From the NCBI GenBank assembly GCA_027587225.1, contig JAPDDQ010000012.1, positions 1-64,000 on the forward strand: a stretch of 64,000 nt of DNA, read 5' to 3'. A model generated the notes under the pieces. The model made no database searches. It was given only the letters and a program-made list of their open reading frames with translations, and was not told the origin of the DNA. Positions within the stretch are counted from its first letter, which is position 1, and each line of letters starts with the position of its first letter. Below are positions 50,851-59,110 of the stretch, piece by piece. Origin of the DNA: Solirubrobacter taibaiensis (GTDB taxonomy: Bacteria; Actinomycetota; Thermoleophilia; Solirubrobacterales; Solirubrobacteraceae). A program made the position numbers and the translations under genes.

Positions 50851-51084
50851 CTACCCGAACGCGTAGACCACGGCGGCGATGCCGAACGCCAGGCCGGCCC
50901 AGCCGAGCACGATCGCGGGGACCACCAGGCCGCTGCCCGAATACTCCGGATGCTCGCGGTAGATGCCGCGGGCCTGGTAGGCGACGAGCAGCGCGAACGC
51001 GGAGGCGATGACCGGCAACAGCACGCCGCCGATCGCGAGGACCAGCGCCATCGTCTCCTTGCGCTGGGCGAACTCCTCGGTCAC
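50851..51084 (-). CDS. Small two-helix membrane protein
   Basis: This 77-residue protein has two hydrophobic helices (ALVLAIGGVLLPVIASAFALLVA and LVVPAIVLGWAGLAFGIAAVVYAF) separated by a short polar loop, similar in layout to DUF4190-type proteins. The GTG start overlaps the TetR stop (GTGA), so it is co-translated with the regulator. The function is unknown; regulation by the adjacent TetR protein is likely because they share a transcript. Confidence 0.72.
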   Translation of the reverse strand: MTEEFAQRKETMALVLAIGGVLLPVIASAFALLVAYQARGIYREHPEYSGSGLVVPAIVLGWAGLAFGIAAVVYAFG

Positions 51085-51599
51085 GGTCGGAGCCCGTCGA
51101 GCGCGGCCGCCAGGATCGGCTCGACGTAGGCGGCCTCCCCGCGGATCCCGCTGACCGCGATGACCATGTCGAGGACCTGCTCGAGCGTGAGGTCGGCGCG
51201 GATCTCGCCGGCGCGCTGGGCGGCCTCGAGCAGCGGGCGGCCGGCGGCCAGGACCCGTGCACGGTTCTCGTTGAAGACCGGGTCGGTGCCGGAAGCGGAC
51301 TTGAGCAGCTCGGTCGCCACCGGGTGCTTGCTGCGGGAGAAGGCCACGAAGCGGTGGACCCACCCGATCAGGTCGAGCGTCTCGGCCGCCGCGACGACGG
51401 CGTCCACCTCGTCCACGTAGAGCGCCTCCAGCAGCTCGCGCTGCCCCGGGAAGTTGCGGTAGAGCGTGGCCATCCCGACCCCCGCGCGACGCGACACCTC
51501 CGCCATCGACACCTCGGCGGCGGGGTCGGCGAACGCCTCGCGCGCGGCGGCGAGGATCTTTTCGCGGTTGCGTTGGGCGTCTGCGCGTTTCGGTGCCAT
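51081..51599 (-). CDS. TetR/AcrR family transcriptional regulator
   Basis: This 172-residue repressor has the N-terminal TetR helix-turn-helix (REKILAAAREAFADPAAEVSMAEVSRRAGVGMATLYRNFPGQRELLEALY) and an all-helical ligand domain. It is divergent from an aldo/keto reductase gene, with two matching operator half-elements in the 74-bp gap, so autoregulation and repression of the reductase are likely. The inducer is unknown. Confidence 0.92.
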   Translation of the reverse strand: MAPKRADAQRNREKILAAAREAFADPAAEVSMAEVSRRAGVGMATLYRNFPGQRELLEALYVDEVDAVVAAAETLDLIGWVHRFVAFSRSKHPVATELLKSASGTDPVFNENRARVLAAGRPLLEAAQRAGEIRADLTLEQVLDMVIAVSGIRGEAAYVEPILAAALDGLRP

Positions 51600-51609
51600 G
51601 AGAACTTGA

Positions 51610-51652
51610 AGCGGACAGGTTATCCGCTACCGTAAATGGACAACCTCTCCGC
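51610..51652. promoter_or_regulatory. TetR operator pair
   Basis: GCGGACAGGTTATCC (51611-51625) and, on the opposite strand, GCGGAGAGGTTGTCC (51638-51652) match at 13 of 15 positions and face each other. The first also forms the shorter palindrome AGCGGA-N7-TCCGCT (51610-51628). They fill the region between the divergent TetR and reductase starts, as expected for a repressor acting on both promoters. Confidence 0.65.
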
Positions 51653-51673
51653 TTCCTACCACGAGGAGCCTCC

Positions 51674-52648
51674 ATGGACTATCGCCCACTGGGACGCACC
51701 GGCGTCTCAGTCAGTCAGCTGTGCCTTGGCGCGATGATGTTCGGCGCGTTCGGCAACCCCGACCACGACGACTCGATCCGGATCATCCACCGCGCGCTCG
51801 ACGCAGGCATCAACTTCATCGACACCGCCGACTTCTACTCGGCCGGCGAGTCGGAGACGGTCGTCGGCAAGGCGCTGGCCGGCGGGCGCCGCGCCGACGT
51901 CGTGCTCGCCACGAAGGTCGGTCTGCCCTTCGGTGAGGACCCCAACCACCGCGGGACCTCGCGACGCTGGATCACCCACGCCGTCGAGAACAGCCTGCGC
52001 CGACTCGACACGGACTGGATCGACCTCTACCAGGTCCACCGCCTGGACCCGAACACCGACATCGACGAGACCCTGGGCGTGCTCTCGGACCTCGTCCACG
52101 CCGGCAAGATCCGCGCGTTCGGCGCCTCGACCGTCCCCGCTTCGGAGATCGTGGAAGCGCAGTGGGCGGCGGAGCGGCGCGGCCGCGAGCGGTTCCGCAC
52201 CGAGCAGCCGCAGTACTCGATCCTCAACCGCACGGTCGAGACCGACGTCCTCCCCACCGCCGCTCGGTACGGCATGGGCGTGCTGACCTACAGCCCGCTC
52301 GCGGGCGGCTGGCTCACGGGCAGCTACCGCAAGGGCCAGGACGCGGACGGCCCGGTCTCACCCATTCGCCGCCAGCGCTTCGCCGCGATGTACGACGTCA
52401 CCTCCCCGGCGAATGCCGCCAAGCTCGACGCCGCCGACGCTCTCGCCACGCTCGCCGAGGAGACCGGCATCACGCTCATCCAACTGGCGATCGCCTTCGT
52501 CGTGCGCCACCCGGCCGTCACGTCCGCGATCGTCGGCCCGCGCACCATGGAACACCTGGAGTCCTACCTCACGGCGGACGGGGTCGAGCTCGCAGGCGAC
52601 GTGGTCGACCGCATCGACGCGATCGTCCCGCCCGGCCAGGAGCGCTAG
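51674..52648 (+). CDS. Aldo/keto reductase
   Basis: This 324-residue (beta/alpha)8 NADPH-dependent oxidoreductase has the catalytic tetrad visible as Asp in FIDTADFY, Tyr in the same motif, Lys in VLATKVG and His in YQVHRLD. The late motif AIVGPRT binds the cofactor phosphate. It reduces aldehydes or ketones; the exact substrate is unknown. The ATG follows a gaggag site. It is controlled by the divergent TetR regulator (inference). Its TAG stop shares the palindrome CTAG with the stop of the convergent gene. Confidence 0.92.
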   Translation: MDYRPLGRTGVSVSQLCLGAMMFGAFGNPDHDDSIRIIHRALDAGINFIDTADFYSAGESETVVGKALAGGRRADVVLATKVGLPFGEDPNHRGTSRRWITHAVENSLRRLDTDWIDLYQVHRLDPNTDIDETLGVLSDLVHAGKIRAFGASTVPASEIVEAQWAAERRGRERFRTEQPQYSILNRTVETDVLPTAARYGMGVLTYSPLAGGWLTGSYRKGQDADGPVSPIRRQRFAAMYDVTSPANAAKLDAADALATLAEETGITLIQLAIAFVVRHPAVTSAIVGPRTMEHLESYLTADGVELAGDVVDRIDAIVPPGQER

Positions 52649-53994
52649 ATCGGCCCGAGCCGGCGGATCTTCCCGTCGGGGTCGATCGTGCGGATGATGA
52701 AGTACGTGGGGTTGTCGTCCGCGCGCCGGAGGCGATCCGCGTCACGCCGTCCGAGCGGCACGCGCAGCAGGCGGCGCGCGCCGCGCGGGACGGTCGTGCG
52801 CAATCGACCGAGGCGCTTGCCTTCGAACGTGTAGGCGCGCACGTCGAGTCGGCAGCGGGCGGTGGGCGCTGTGAGGCAGCGGACATACACCGGCAGGCTC
52901 GGGTTCCGGCGGGGAATCTCCGGCGTGGCGAAGCTCGTGATGGAGATCTCCGTGCGCGCGCACGGCCCGGCCGGGACCGTCACGGTCGAGGCCGCGGGCT
53001 CGGCTTTGGCCACGAACTGGCACGCCTGCGAGGCCCAGGCGACGTGTGTGCCGTCGAAGTCCAACGACTCGATCTGGAACGCCGGCGGCCCGCGGAAGAG
53101 GAGGGTCGGCTCGCCGTCGGCACGCGGCTCGACCACCACCGGACGGGCGGCGTCGGTCCGGCCGCCGGGCTCGACGAACGCGATCCGCCCGTCGGCGACT
53201 CGGACGAGCCCGAAGCGGTCGCCGGTCATCACGACCTGGAACTGCTGGGCGCCGACCGGGGCCCAGGCCAGCACGTCCGAGCCGGAGTCCGCGGTGAGCG
53301 CCAGCGCGCCGTCGGCGGCCACCGACAGGGAGGTGACGTCGTAGTCGCGGGCCTCCCCGAGCGGGACGCTGCGGATCACGGCGCCCGACGTGATGTCCAG
53401 CACGTCCACCCGTTCGCGGGCGACGGCGACCGCGGCCGTCGTCGCGGACACGGCCAGCGTGCGCGGTTCCGCGCCTGCCGGAAGCGCCAGCACGCGGGTG
53501 CCGCCCCGGTCGTCGGTCACGACGGCCTGGAGCGTCTTGCCGCTGCGCTCGAGCGTGACGAATCCACCGGCCCAGGCCCAGAAGTCCCGGTCGGTGGCCA
53601 TCACCGCACCGTTCGGCGTCGAACGCAGGCGCGTGAGTGCGCTGCCGAACGGACCGCCGAACAGCACCTGGCGATTGCCCTCGCGCGGGAACACCCGCAC
53701 GCCCACCCGACCCGGCGCGGCCGCGACCCGCCACCCCGCGAGCCGGCCGTCGGACGCCGGCAGCGTCGCCCGCGCGACCTCGGTGACGGTGCCACCCGCC
53801 ACCGGGCGGCCGAGCACTTGGACCCGGCCGTCGTCTTCCCGGCTCCACACGAGCGTTCCGCCGGTCAGGACCGGCTCCTGCCCGCCCCCGATCGGGCCGA
53901 GCACTTCCACGTCTTGTGCCATCGCCGGCGCGGTGACCGCCAACGCCAGCAGCACCCCTACGAGCCACCGCATCCGACGTGAAGCTACCGACAT
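52645..53994 (-). CDS. Secreted propeller-like protein of unknown function
   Basis: This 449-residue exported protein has a signal peptide ending at PAMAQD. It carries WD/YVTN-like beta-strand repeats (e.g. GGTLVWSREDDGRVQVLG, RVDVLDITSGAVIRSVPLG) to about residue 340. A C-terminal domain with paired Cys (SQACQF, GPCART, VRCLTAPTARCRLDV) ends in DPDGKIRRLGPI. I do not recognise a named family. ATG 53994 or the more compact ATG 53973 (MRWLVGVLLALAV) could be the start. It is convergent with the reductase; the divergent neighbour begins at 54027. Confidence 0.75.
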   Translation of the reverse strand: MSVASRRMRWLVGVLLALAVTAPAMAQDVEVLGPIGGGQEPVLTGGTLVWSREDDGRVQVLGRPVAGGTVTEVARATLPASDGRLAGWRVAAAPGRVGVRVFPREGNRQVLFGGPFGSALTRLRSTPNGAVMATDRDFWAWAGGFVTLERSGKTLQAVVTDDRGGTRVLALPAGAEPRTLAVSATTAAVAVARERVDVLDITSGAVIRSVPLGEARDYDVTSLSVAADGALALTADSGSDVLAWAPVGAQQFQVVMTGDRFGLVRVADGRIAFVEPGGRTDAARPVVVEPRADGEPTLLFRGPPAFQIESLDFDGTHVAWASQACQFVAKAEPAASTVTVPAGPCARTEISITSFATPEIPRRNPSLPVYVRCLTAPTARCRLDVRAYTFEGKRLGRLRTTVPRGARRLLRVPLGRRDADRLRRADDNPTYFIIRTIDPDGKIRRLGPI

Positions 53995-54013
53995 GTTTCC
54001 TGAGCGGTGCCGG

Positions 54014-54019
54014 TAGCCT
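54014..54019 (+). promoter_or_regulatory. Leaderless-type -10 hexamer TAGCCT
   Basis: TAGCCT, exactly 7 nt and then GTG 54027 repeats the layout at 35772-35785. It supports 54027 as the start of the next gene rather than the upstream ATG at 53979. Confidence 0.55.
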
Positions 54020-54026
54020 GGCAGCC

Positions 54027-54734
54027 GTGCGCCTGGCCCCCGACCTGTACCCCGCCGAGGCCGCCGCCGGCGGGCTCGCACCGGTCGTGCGGGAACGGCT
54101 CGGCAGCGCCTATCGCGTGTCCGGCGAGGGCGAGACCCACGCCGCCGTCGAGCACCGCGACGGCACGGCCGCCGGCGAGTCCTTCGAAGGCCGTCACTGG
54201 GCGTGCGCGATCGAAGTCGCCGCCCTCGAACGAGCGTTCTTCGTGCGGTTGTCGCCGACGGACGACTTCGTCGCGTTCGTCAGCGGGTGGATTCCGGAGC
54301 TCGAGGACGCGTGCCGCATCGCCACTGCCGTACTGGAAGCAGCGGACGTGCGTGCGGTCGTCGAGGCCGAGCCGCTCGTCCAGTGGACGTACTCGGGCGC
54401 GGCGTTCGCCTCGGGCGACGAGGCGGAATGGCACTGGCAGGACCTGCTCGCGTCCGACGCCGGCGCCGAGTTCGCCGCGCTCGTCCGGGCCGCGGCCGAG
54501 GAGCCCAAGCTGCGACGCATGCAGCCCAGCAACAGCATGGGGAGCCTCGGGTTCATGGACCCGCCCCGCAACGAGCGCAGCGACAACCCGTGGATCAAGC
54601 CGCTGTCCGTTCCGGGAGGCGTCGTCTACGAGGTCTCCGCGTACGCGCAGCAGCCGCGCGCCGCGCGCCGGCGGTTCGACGACCCGACGGCGGCCGCGGC
54701 GTTCGCGGCCGAGGCGCTCAGCCGTCCGCGCTGA
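54027..54734 (+). CDS. Uncharacterised protein (possibly DUF6193-like)
   Basis: This 235-residue cytoplasmic protein has an N-terminal LAPDLYPAEAAAGGLAPVVRERL segment, a central RHWACAIEVAALERAFFVRLS strand pair and a late SNSMGSLGFMDPP...IKPLSVPGGVVYEVSAY block. The order and spacing recall DUF6193 proteins of actinobacteria, but this is a weak impression. No catalytic motif or signal peptide is seen. The GTG start is supported by the leaderless-type -10. It is 16 nt upstream of the helicase gene, so the two probably form an operon. Confidence 0.65.
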   Translation: MRLAPDLYPAEAAAGGLAPVVRERLGSAYRVSGEGETHAAVEHRDGTAAGESFEGRHWACAIEVAALERAFFVRLSPTDDFVAFVSGWIPELEDACRIATAVLEAADVRAVVEAEPLVQWTYSGAAFASGDEAEWHWQDLLASDAGAEFAALVRAAAEEPKLRRMQPSNSMGSLGFMDPPRNERSDNPWIKPLSVPGGVVYEVSAYAQQPRAARRRFDDPTAAAAFAAEALSRPR

Positions 54735-54750
54735 CGGTCACCCTCCGAGG

Positions 54751-57222
54751 GTGCCGAACCTGATCTGGACCGCCGCGGCGGACTCCGCGCAGCTCGCGGG
54801 CTACGAGACGGTCGAGTTCGCCACGCTGCGACGAGTCACCGTCGCCCCCGCGCTCGCGGTCCGCGGCGTCCGGCTCCGCACGCTCGACGATCTCACCGCG
54901 CTGCATGGCTACGTCCTGGAGCCGATGTGGCGCTGCGGCGGGAAGCTGCTCGTGGAGGCCGACCGCAAACTGACGGAGCTGGATCCGGCCGACTTCGTGG
55001 ACCCGGTGTTCGAGCACGCGTACACGCTCGAACGCGCGTTGTACGCGGCGCGGCAGATCTGGCGGCCCGCTCCAGAACCCGCCCCGTCGCACGAGGACAT
55101 CCCGGGCCTCGACGCCGAGCAGCTGCGCGCCGTCCGCGCGCGCACCGGCACGCTGCAGATCATCGCGCCCGCGGGGAGCGGGAAGACGACGGTGCTCATT
55201 CAGCGCATCCGCGAGTTGCTGCGCCGTGGCGTCCCCGCCGACCGGATCCTCGCCACCACGTTCAACCGCGACGCCGGCGCCGAGCTCGCACAGCGGCTCC
55301 AGCTCGCCGGCGTGCGGGGCGTCGAGGCGCGCACGTTCCACAGCCTCGGCCTGTGGATCCTCACCAGCGAAGGGCTGGCGCGCAACGGCGTGCGCCAACT
55401 CTCGCTCGGCCAGTGGAAGCGGCTGTGCACGCTCGCGTCGCGGGACACGGGCACGTGGGTGGACCCGGCCGATGCGCGTGCCGCGATCAGCGACATCAAG
55501 CTCGGACAGCTCCGCAGCGTGTCGGAGTTCGTGGGCGACGAGACGATCGCCCGCATCTACGCACGCTACGAGGCCGAGAAGGACTTCGACGACTTCGACG
55601 ACCTGGTGCTGCGCGCCGTCCGCGCACTGCGCGCCGACGCGGCGCTCCGTACGCGCTGGCAAGCGCGTTTCGCGCATGTGCTCGTGGACGAGTACCAGGA
55701 CATCGAGCCGGCGCAGGAGCTGCTGATCCGGATCCTGGCGGCACCGCAGGACGCGCTGCTGGCGGTCGGTGACGACGACCAGACGCTGTACGGCTTCCGG
55801 CGCGCGTCGGTGCGGCGGATGCTCGAGCTCGATCGCGCCTACCCCGGCTTGGAGCGCATCTCGCTCGCCCATAACTACCGCTGCCCGCCGGCGGTGGTCG
55901 AGGCGTCACGCGCGTTGATCGACCACAACGCCGTGCGCTTCCCGAAGCGGATCGAGCCCGCGCCCGGCCGCACCGGGCGCCGGATCGAGCTGCACGAGCC
56001 CGCGACCGCCGTCGCGGGCGCGGCCCGGATCGCGAGCGTGCTGGCGCAAAAGCAACGCGGCGAGGTGGTCGTCCTCGCCCGCACGAGCAACCTGCTGCGC
56101 ACCGTGGCGCTCGCCTGCGCGGACGCGGAGGTGGCGATCAGCGCACCGCCCGGCGTCTTCGAGCCGAGTGGAGCGCGGATGGCACTCGAGGCGCACCTGC
56201 GGCTGTGCGCCGAGCCGGGACAGGCGCGTCCAGCGGACGTCGCCGCCGTCTTCCGCACCCCGAACCGCGGCCTCCCGTACGAGACGGACGCGCAGACCGC
56301 CGAGTTGCTCGCTGCCGGGCTGACCTTCACGCGCGCGCTGGCCGCGCTGCGCGCCGACGACCGCCAGCGCGGCAAGCTCGACGAGGCCGGCCGCGCGCTG
56401 GACGCGCTCGGCGCGATCACGAACGCGCAGCGCTTCATCCGCTACCTCCGCCACCGCGGCGGCCTGGACGCGCACTTCGAGGAACACGAGGCGGTGTTCG
56501 GCGGCACCGAGCAGATCGAGCTCGAAGTGCTCGACCAGGCGGAGGCCGAAGCCGAGGGACTGACGGTGACGGACTACCTGAACCTGCTCGAACGCCGCAC
56601 GGACGCGCTGCTTTCGGTCCGCGACGACGAGCACGGGATCGAGCTCACCACGATCCACCGTGCCAAGGGCCGCCAGTGGCCGCGCGTGGAGCTGTTCGCG
56701 TGCGAGGAAGGCCAGCTGCCGCACCGGCGCGCGCTCGACGTCACCCCCGAGCAGCGCGCCGCAGGGGAGGGCGCCGAGGCCGAGCGCCGGCTCGCGTACG
56801 TCGCGTTCACGCGCGCCCAGGAGCGGCTCTCGATCACGAGCTCCGTGACGGCCGCGAGCCGCTTCCTCTCCGAGGCCGGACTCACCCCGCAGCGGCCGTA
56901 CGAGCCGCCGAAGCCGAGGCCCGCGCCGGCACCGGTGCCGCGCCCGGCGAAGGTGCAGGCCGCGCCCAAGACCGTGACCCGGGACCTCTTCGCCGCGCTC
57001 CGGGACACCCCTGACCGTGCGGCCGCACTGGACCTCGCCGCGGCCCGCATCGAAGCCAAGCTCGTCGGCGACGGGATCACCGTGGCGCAACTCCTGGACG
57101 CGATCCCGGGCCTGGCCGACGAGGAACACGCGGCGGTGGCCACCCGTCGGACGGCGCTCGTCAGTCGCTTGAACCCGGGCGCACAACGCAAGCTCGCCCG
57201 TGAGCTGCGTGCGCTCAGATGA
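54751..57222 (+). CDS. UvrD/Rep-like superfamily 1 helicase with N-terminal extension
   Basis: This 823-residue SF1A DNA helicase has Walker A APAGSGKTT near residue 139, motif Ia TTFNRDAGAEL, Walker B LVDEYQDIEP near 313, motif III GDDDQTLYGFR near 341, motif IV LAHNYRCPPAV, motif V TTIHRAKGRQWPRVELF and motif VI RLAYVAFTRAQERL. About 110 residues before the Q-motif region (GLDAEQLRAVRA) form an extra N-terminal domain I do not recognise, and the C-terminus is a Pro-rich linker plus a short helical domain. It probably unwinds DNA in repair. Its stop overlaps the convergent SnoaL-like gene by 8 bp. Confidence 0.9.
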   Translation: MPNLIWTAAADSAQLAGYETVEFATLRRVTVAPALAVRGVRLRTLDDLTALHGYVLEPMWRCGGKLLVEADRKLTELDPADFVDPVFEHAYTLERALYAARQIWRPAPEPAPSHEDIPGLDAEQLRAVRARTGTLQIIAPAGSGKTTVLIQRIRELLRRGVPADRILATTFNRDAGAELAQRLQLAGVRGVEARTFHSLGLWILTSEGLARNGVRQLSLGQWKRLCTLASRDTGTWVDPADARAAISDIKLGQLRSVSEFVGDETIARIYARYEAEKDFDDFDDLVLRAVRALRADAALRTRWQARFAHVLVDEYQDIEPAQELLIRILAAPQDALLAVGDDDQTLYGFRRASVRRMLELDRAYPGLERISLAHNYRCPPAVVEASRALIDHNAVRFPKRIEPAPGRTGRRIELHEPATAVAGAARIASVLAQKQRGEVVVLARTSNLLRTVALACADAEVAISAPPGVFEPSGARMALEAHLRLCAEPGQARPADVAAVFRTPNRGLPYETDAQTAELLAAGLTFTRALAALRADDRQRGKLDEAGRALDALGAITNAQRFIRYLRHRGGLDAHFEEHEAVFGGTEQIELEVLDQAEAEAEGLTVTDYLNLLERRTDALLSVRDDEHGIELTTIHRAKGRQWPRVELFACEEGQLPHRRALDVTPEQRAAGEGAEAERRLAYVAFTRAQERLSITSSVTAASRFLSEAGLTPQRPYEPPKPRPAPAPVPRPAKVQAAPKTVTRDLFAALRDTPDRAAALDLAAARIEAKLVGDGITVAQLLDAIPGLADEEHAAVATRRTALVSRLNPGAQRKLARELRALR

Positions 57223-57697
57223 GCTGCGCGATCAGGCTCGCGAAGTCGATCTGCTCCCACACTTCGGCGAAGCGGCCGCCGTCGAGGCGGTGGATGTCGG
57301 TGCCGGCGAGCATGACCTCGCGGCCGGTCGGCGCGATCCCGGCGAACGGGCCGGTGTGGCGAGCGACGGCGGACCAGCGCGTCGTCACCCGGTCACCCTC
57401 GGCGATCTGGTCCTCGATCGTCACGGTCACCGCGCCGAAGCCTTCGTGGAGCATCTGCACGGCGGAGATGTATTCGAAGCGGTCCATCATCGCCCCGCCG
57501 GAGTCGTAGCCGACGAAGTCGCGGCCGACGAGCCGGTGGAGGACGTCGAGCCGGCGCTGTTCGAGCACGTCCTCGTAGTAGCGGCGGACCAGCCGTTTGG
57601 GACGGTCGTCGGCGATCGGCGGGCACAGCACGCGGCGCCGCGGCCCGAAGGCCTGCGCAGATCGCCACGGACACGGACGGCGGTTACGCTGCTGCAA
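57215..57697 (-). CDS. SnoaL-like/ester cyclase-type polyketide cyclase fold protein
   Basis: This protein of about 160 residues has an NTF2-like SnoaL domain beginning near residue 30 (PKRLVRRYYEDVLEQRRLDVLHRLVG) and containing ITVTIEDQIAEGDRV-like and GREVMLAGTDIHRLDGGRFAEVWEQID segments. Such proteins are cyclases, isomerases or small-molecule binders. TTG 57697 has a gaggtgagg site and overlaps the sigma-factor end by 14 nt, suggesting coupling. GTG 57631 would remove a basic N-terminal stretch that lies outside the fold. The substrate is unknown. Confidence 0.78.
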   Translation of the reverse strand: MQQRNRRPCPWRSAQAFGPRRRVLCPPIADDRPKRLVRRYYEDVLEQRRLDVLHRLVGRDFVGYDSGGAMMDRFEYISAVQMLHEGFGAVTVTIEDQIAEGDRVTTRWSAVARHTGPFAGIAPTGREVMLAGTDIHRLDGGRFAEVWEQIDFASLIAQLI

Positions 57698-58475
57698 GGT
57701 TCCTCACCTCCGGCTTGAGCCGCAGCTTGTGCAGACCACGCAGCTCGTGGCGCTTGACGATGGTGCGGTCCAGCCGCAGCAGCAGCGCGGTCGCCGCGCG
57801 GGTCTGCGGGTCGCCGCCGTCGAGCCCGAAGCGCAACGTCAGCACCCGGCGCTCCTCGGGCGTGAGTGAGTCGAGCAGGGCCATGAGCGCGGGGTAGTCG
57901 ACGTCCTCGGTCGCTGCCGCGGCCGGGATCAGCGCGCCGAGCCGAGTCTCGCTGTCGCCGACCGGCGCGTCGAGCGACACCACCACGTGCCGCGCGGCGC
58001 GCACGTCCCGCACCGCGTTCACCGTCCACCCGAGCCGCTCCGCCGCCTCCTCCAGCTCCGGCTCGCGCCCCAACTCGGCCGTGAGCTTGTCCAGCGCGCG
58101 CATACGCTGGTCCATGGAGACCGGCACGCGGATCTCGCGGCTCTTCTCCGAGACCGCGCGACCGATCGCCTGCCGGATCCAGATCGTGGCGTAGGTCGAG
58201 AAGCGATTGCCGGTGCGCGGGTCGTACTTCTCCACCGCCCGGACCAGACCGAGCGTGCCCTCCTGCACCAGGTCCGGCAGCGTGAGCGGGCTGTTCTCGC
58301 GCTGGTAGCGCTTGGCCACGTGCACCACCAGCCGCAGGTTGGCCTCGATCATGTGGTCTTTCGCCGCGAGGTCGCCACGCTCGCAGCGGTATGCGAGCGC
58401 CCGTTCCTCGGCGGCGGTCAGAAGCGGCGTGCGGCCGATCCGACGAAGGAACAGCGCAAAGCCGTCATCGTTCAT
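57684..58475 (-). CDS. RNA polymerase sigma-70 factor (group 2/3)
   Basis: This 263-residue sigma factor has region 1.2 (DDGFALFLRRIGRTPLLTAAEERAL), region 2 (ANLRLVVHVAKRYQ, LPDLVQEGTLGLVRAVEKYDP, FSTYATIWIRQAIGRAV), region 3 (RALDKLTAELGREPELEEAAERLG) and region 4 (SLTPEERRVLTLRFGLDGGDPQT). The region 4 helix-turn-helix (RAATALLLRLDRTIVKRHELRGLHKLR) departs from the usual GxTxxEIGxxLGxSxExVRQ pattern, so its -35 preference may differ. No anti-sigma gene is adjacent. It is likely co-transcribed with the SnoaL-like gene. Confidence 0.9.
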   Translation of the reverse strand: MNDDGFALFLRRIGRTPLLTAAEERALAYRCERGDLAAKDHMIEANLRLVVHVAKRYQRENSPLTLPDLVQEGTLGLVRAVEKYDPRTGNRFSTYATIWIRQAIGRAVSEKSREIRVPVSMDQRMRALDKLTAELGREPELEEAAERLGWTVNAVRDVRAARHVVVSLDAPVGDSETRLGALIPAAAATEDVDYPALMALLDSLTPEERRVLTLRFGLDGGDPQTRAATALLLRLDRTIVKRHELRGLHKLRLKPEVRNLAAA

Positions 58476-58506
58476 GGCGTAGCACCCTGTTAGGGAAACC
58501 TCAACG

Positions 58507-58533
58507 CTTCCCTGAGCGTGAGCTCAAGGGAAG
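58507..58533. promoter_or_regulatory. Near-perfect inverted repeat upstream of the sigma gene
   Basis: CTTCCCTGAGC (58507-58517) pairs with GCTCAAGGGAAG (58522-58533) apart from one bulged base. It lies 32 bp upstream of the sigma factor ATG on the minus strand and after the membrane-protein stop (58553). It could be a terminator for the upstream gene or an operator for the sigma gene. Confidence 0.45.
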
Positions 58534-58552
58534 ATCAAGGGCCACCCCACCC

Positions 58553-59062
58553 TTATGGGGCGTTGACGCGCGGGGGAGCGCTGAGGCGCGCGGCGCGGAG
58601 GTCGGTGATGCGCTCGAAACGCGTCTCCAGCACCGCCAGGTCGAGCAGGATGAGTCGCTCGTAGCGCGCCTCGACCCAAGCGACGAAGGCCGTGTAGCCG
58701 CCCGCGCCGGCGAACAGCGCCAGCACCGCGAGCCAGGTCGGAAGGCCGATCAGCGCGCAGGCCCACAACGCGAGCAACGCGCCCGCGATCGGAGCCGTCG
58801 CCCACGCGCCGACGCGGTCACCCCGCAACCAGAACGGGACGCCGCTCAGCGCATCGTCGAGAAGACGCCAGCGGCCGCCGAAAGCGAAGATCCAGGGCAG
58901 GCCTCCCAAAGCGAGGACGACCGAAGTCGCCACCGCCCACCCGCCTGCTCCGGCTCCGACGGCCGCGAACGTCCAGCAAGCCAGCGCGCCATACCCGAAC
59001 GCCAGCGCGACACGCCGATCGGCGGTCTGGCGGGCGGGATCGAGCGTGCGTAGGTCGAGCAT
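58553..59062 (-). CDS. Uncharacterised four-helix membrane protein
   Basis: This 169-residue protein has four hydrophobic helices (ALAFGYGALACWTFAAVGAGAG, WAVATSVVLALGGLPWIF, ATAPIAGALLALWACALIGLP, LAVLALFAGAGGYTAFVAW) and a basic or amphipathic C-terminal tail containing ERLILLDLAVLETRFERI. No family is recognised. The ATG at 59062 directly abuts a GC hairpin and has no ribosome binding site. Confidence 0.7.
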   Translation of the reverse strand: MLDLRTLDPARQTADRRVALAFGYGALACWTFAAVGAGAGGWAVATSVVLALGGLPWIFAFGGRWRLLDDALSGVPFWLRGDRVGAWATAPIAGALLALWACALIGLPTWLAVLALFAGAGGYTAFVAWVEARYERLILLDLAVLETRFERITDLRAARLSAPPRVNAP

Positions 59063-59093
59063 GGCCGCGCCTCAGGTTTCGGTGGGCGCGGCC
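59063..59093. terminator. Hairpin between the enoyl-CoA hydratase and the membrane protein
   Basis: GGCCGCGCC (59063-59071) and GGCGCGGCC (59085-59093) form a 9-bp perfect stem with a 13-nt loop. On the minus strand it follows the stop at 59111 and ends at the base before the ATG at 59062. It is a probable terminator of the aminotransferase operon, placed so that it also overlies the next gene's initiation region. Confidence 0.55.
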
Positions 59094-59110
59094 GCGCTCC
59101 TTTGTTGCAA

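Noticed and set aside
50851..51675. 274-codon minus-strand frame covering the TetR region
   Set aside because: Only its last 77 codons look like protein (two membrane helices). The rest is an out-of-frame translation of the TetR gene.
54027..57222. Anti-phage defence module call for the helicase pair
   Set aside because: No nuclease, TIR, protease or toxin domain and no known defence architecture is visible. Kept only as a speculative finding.
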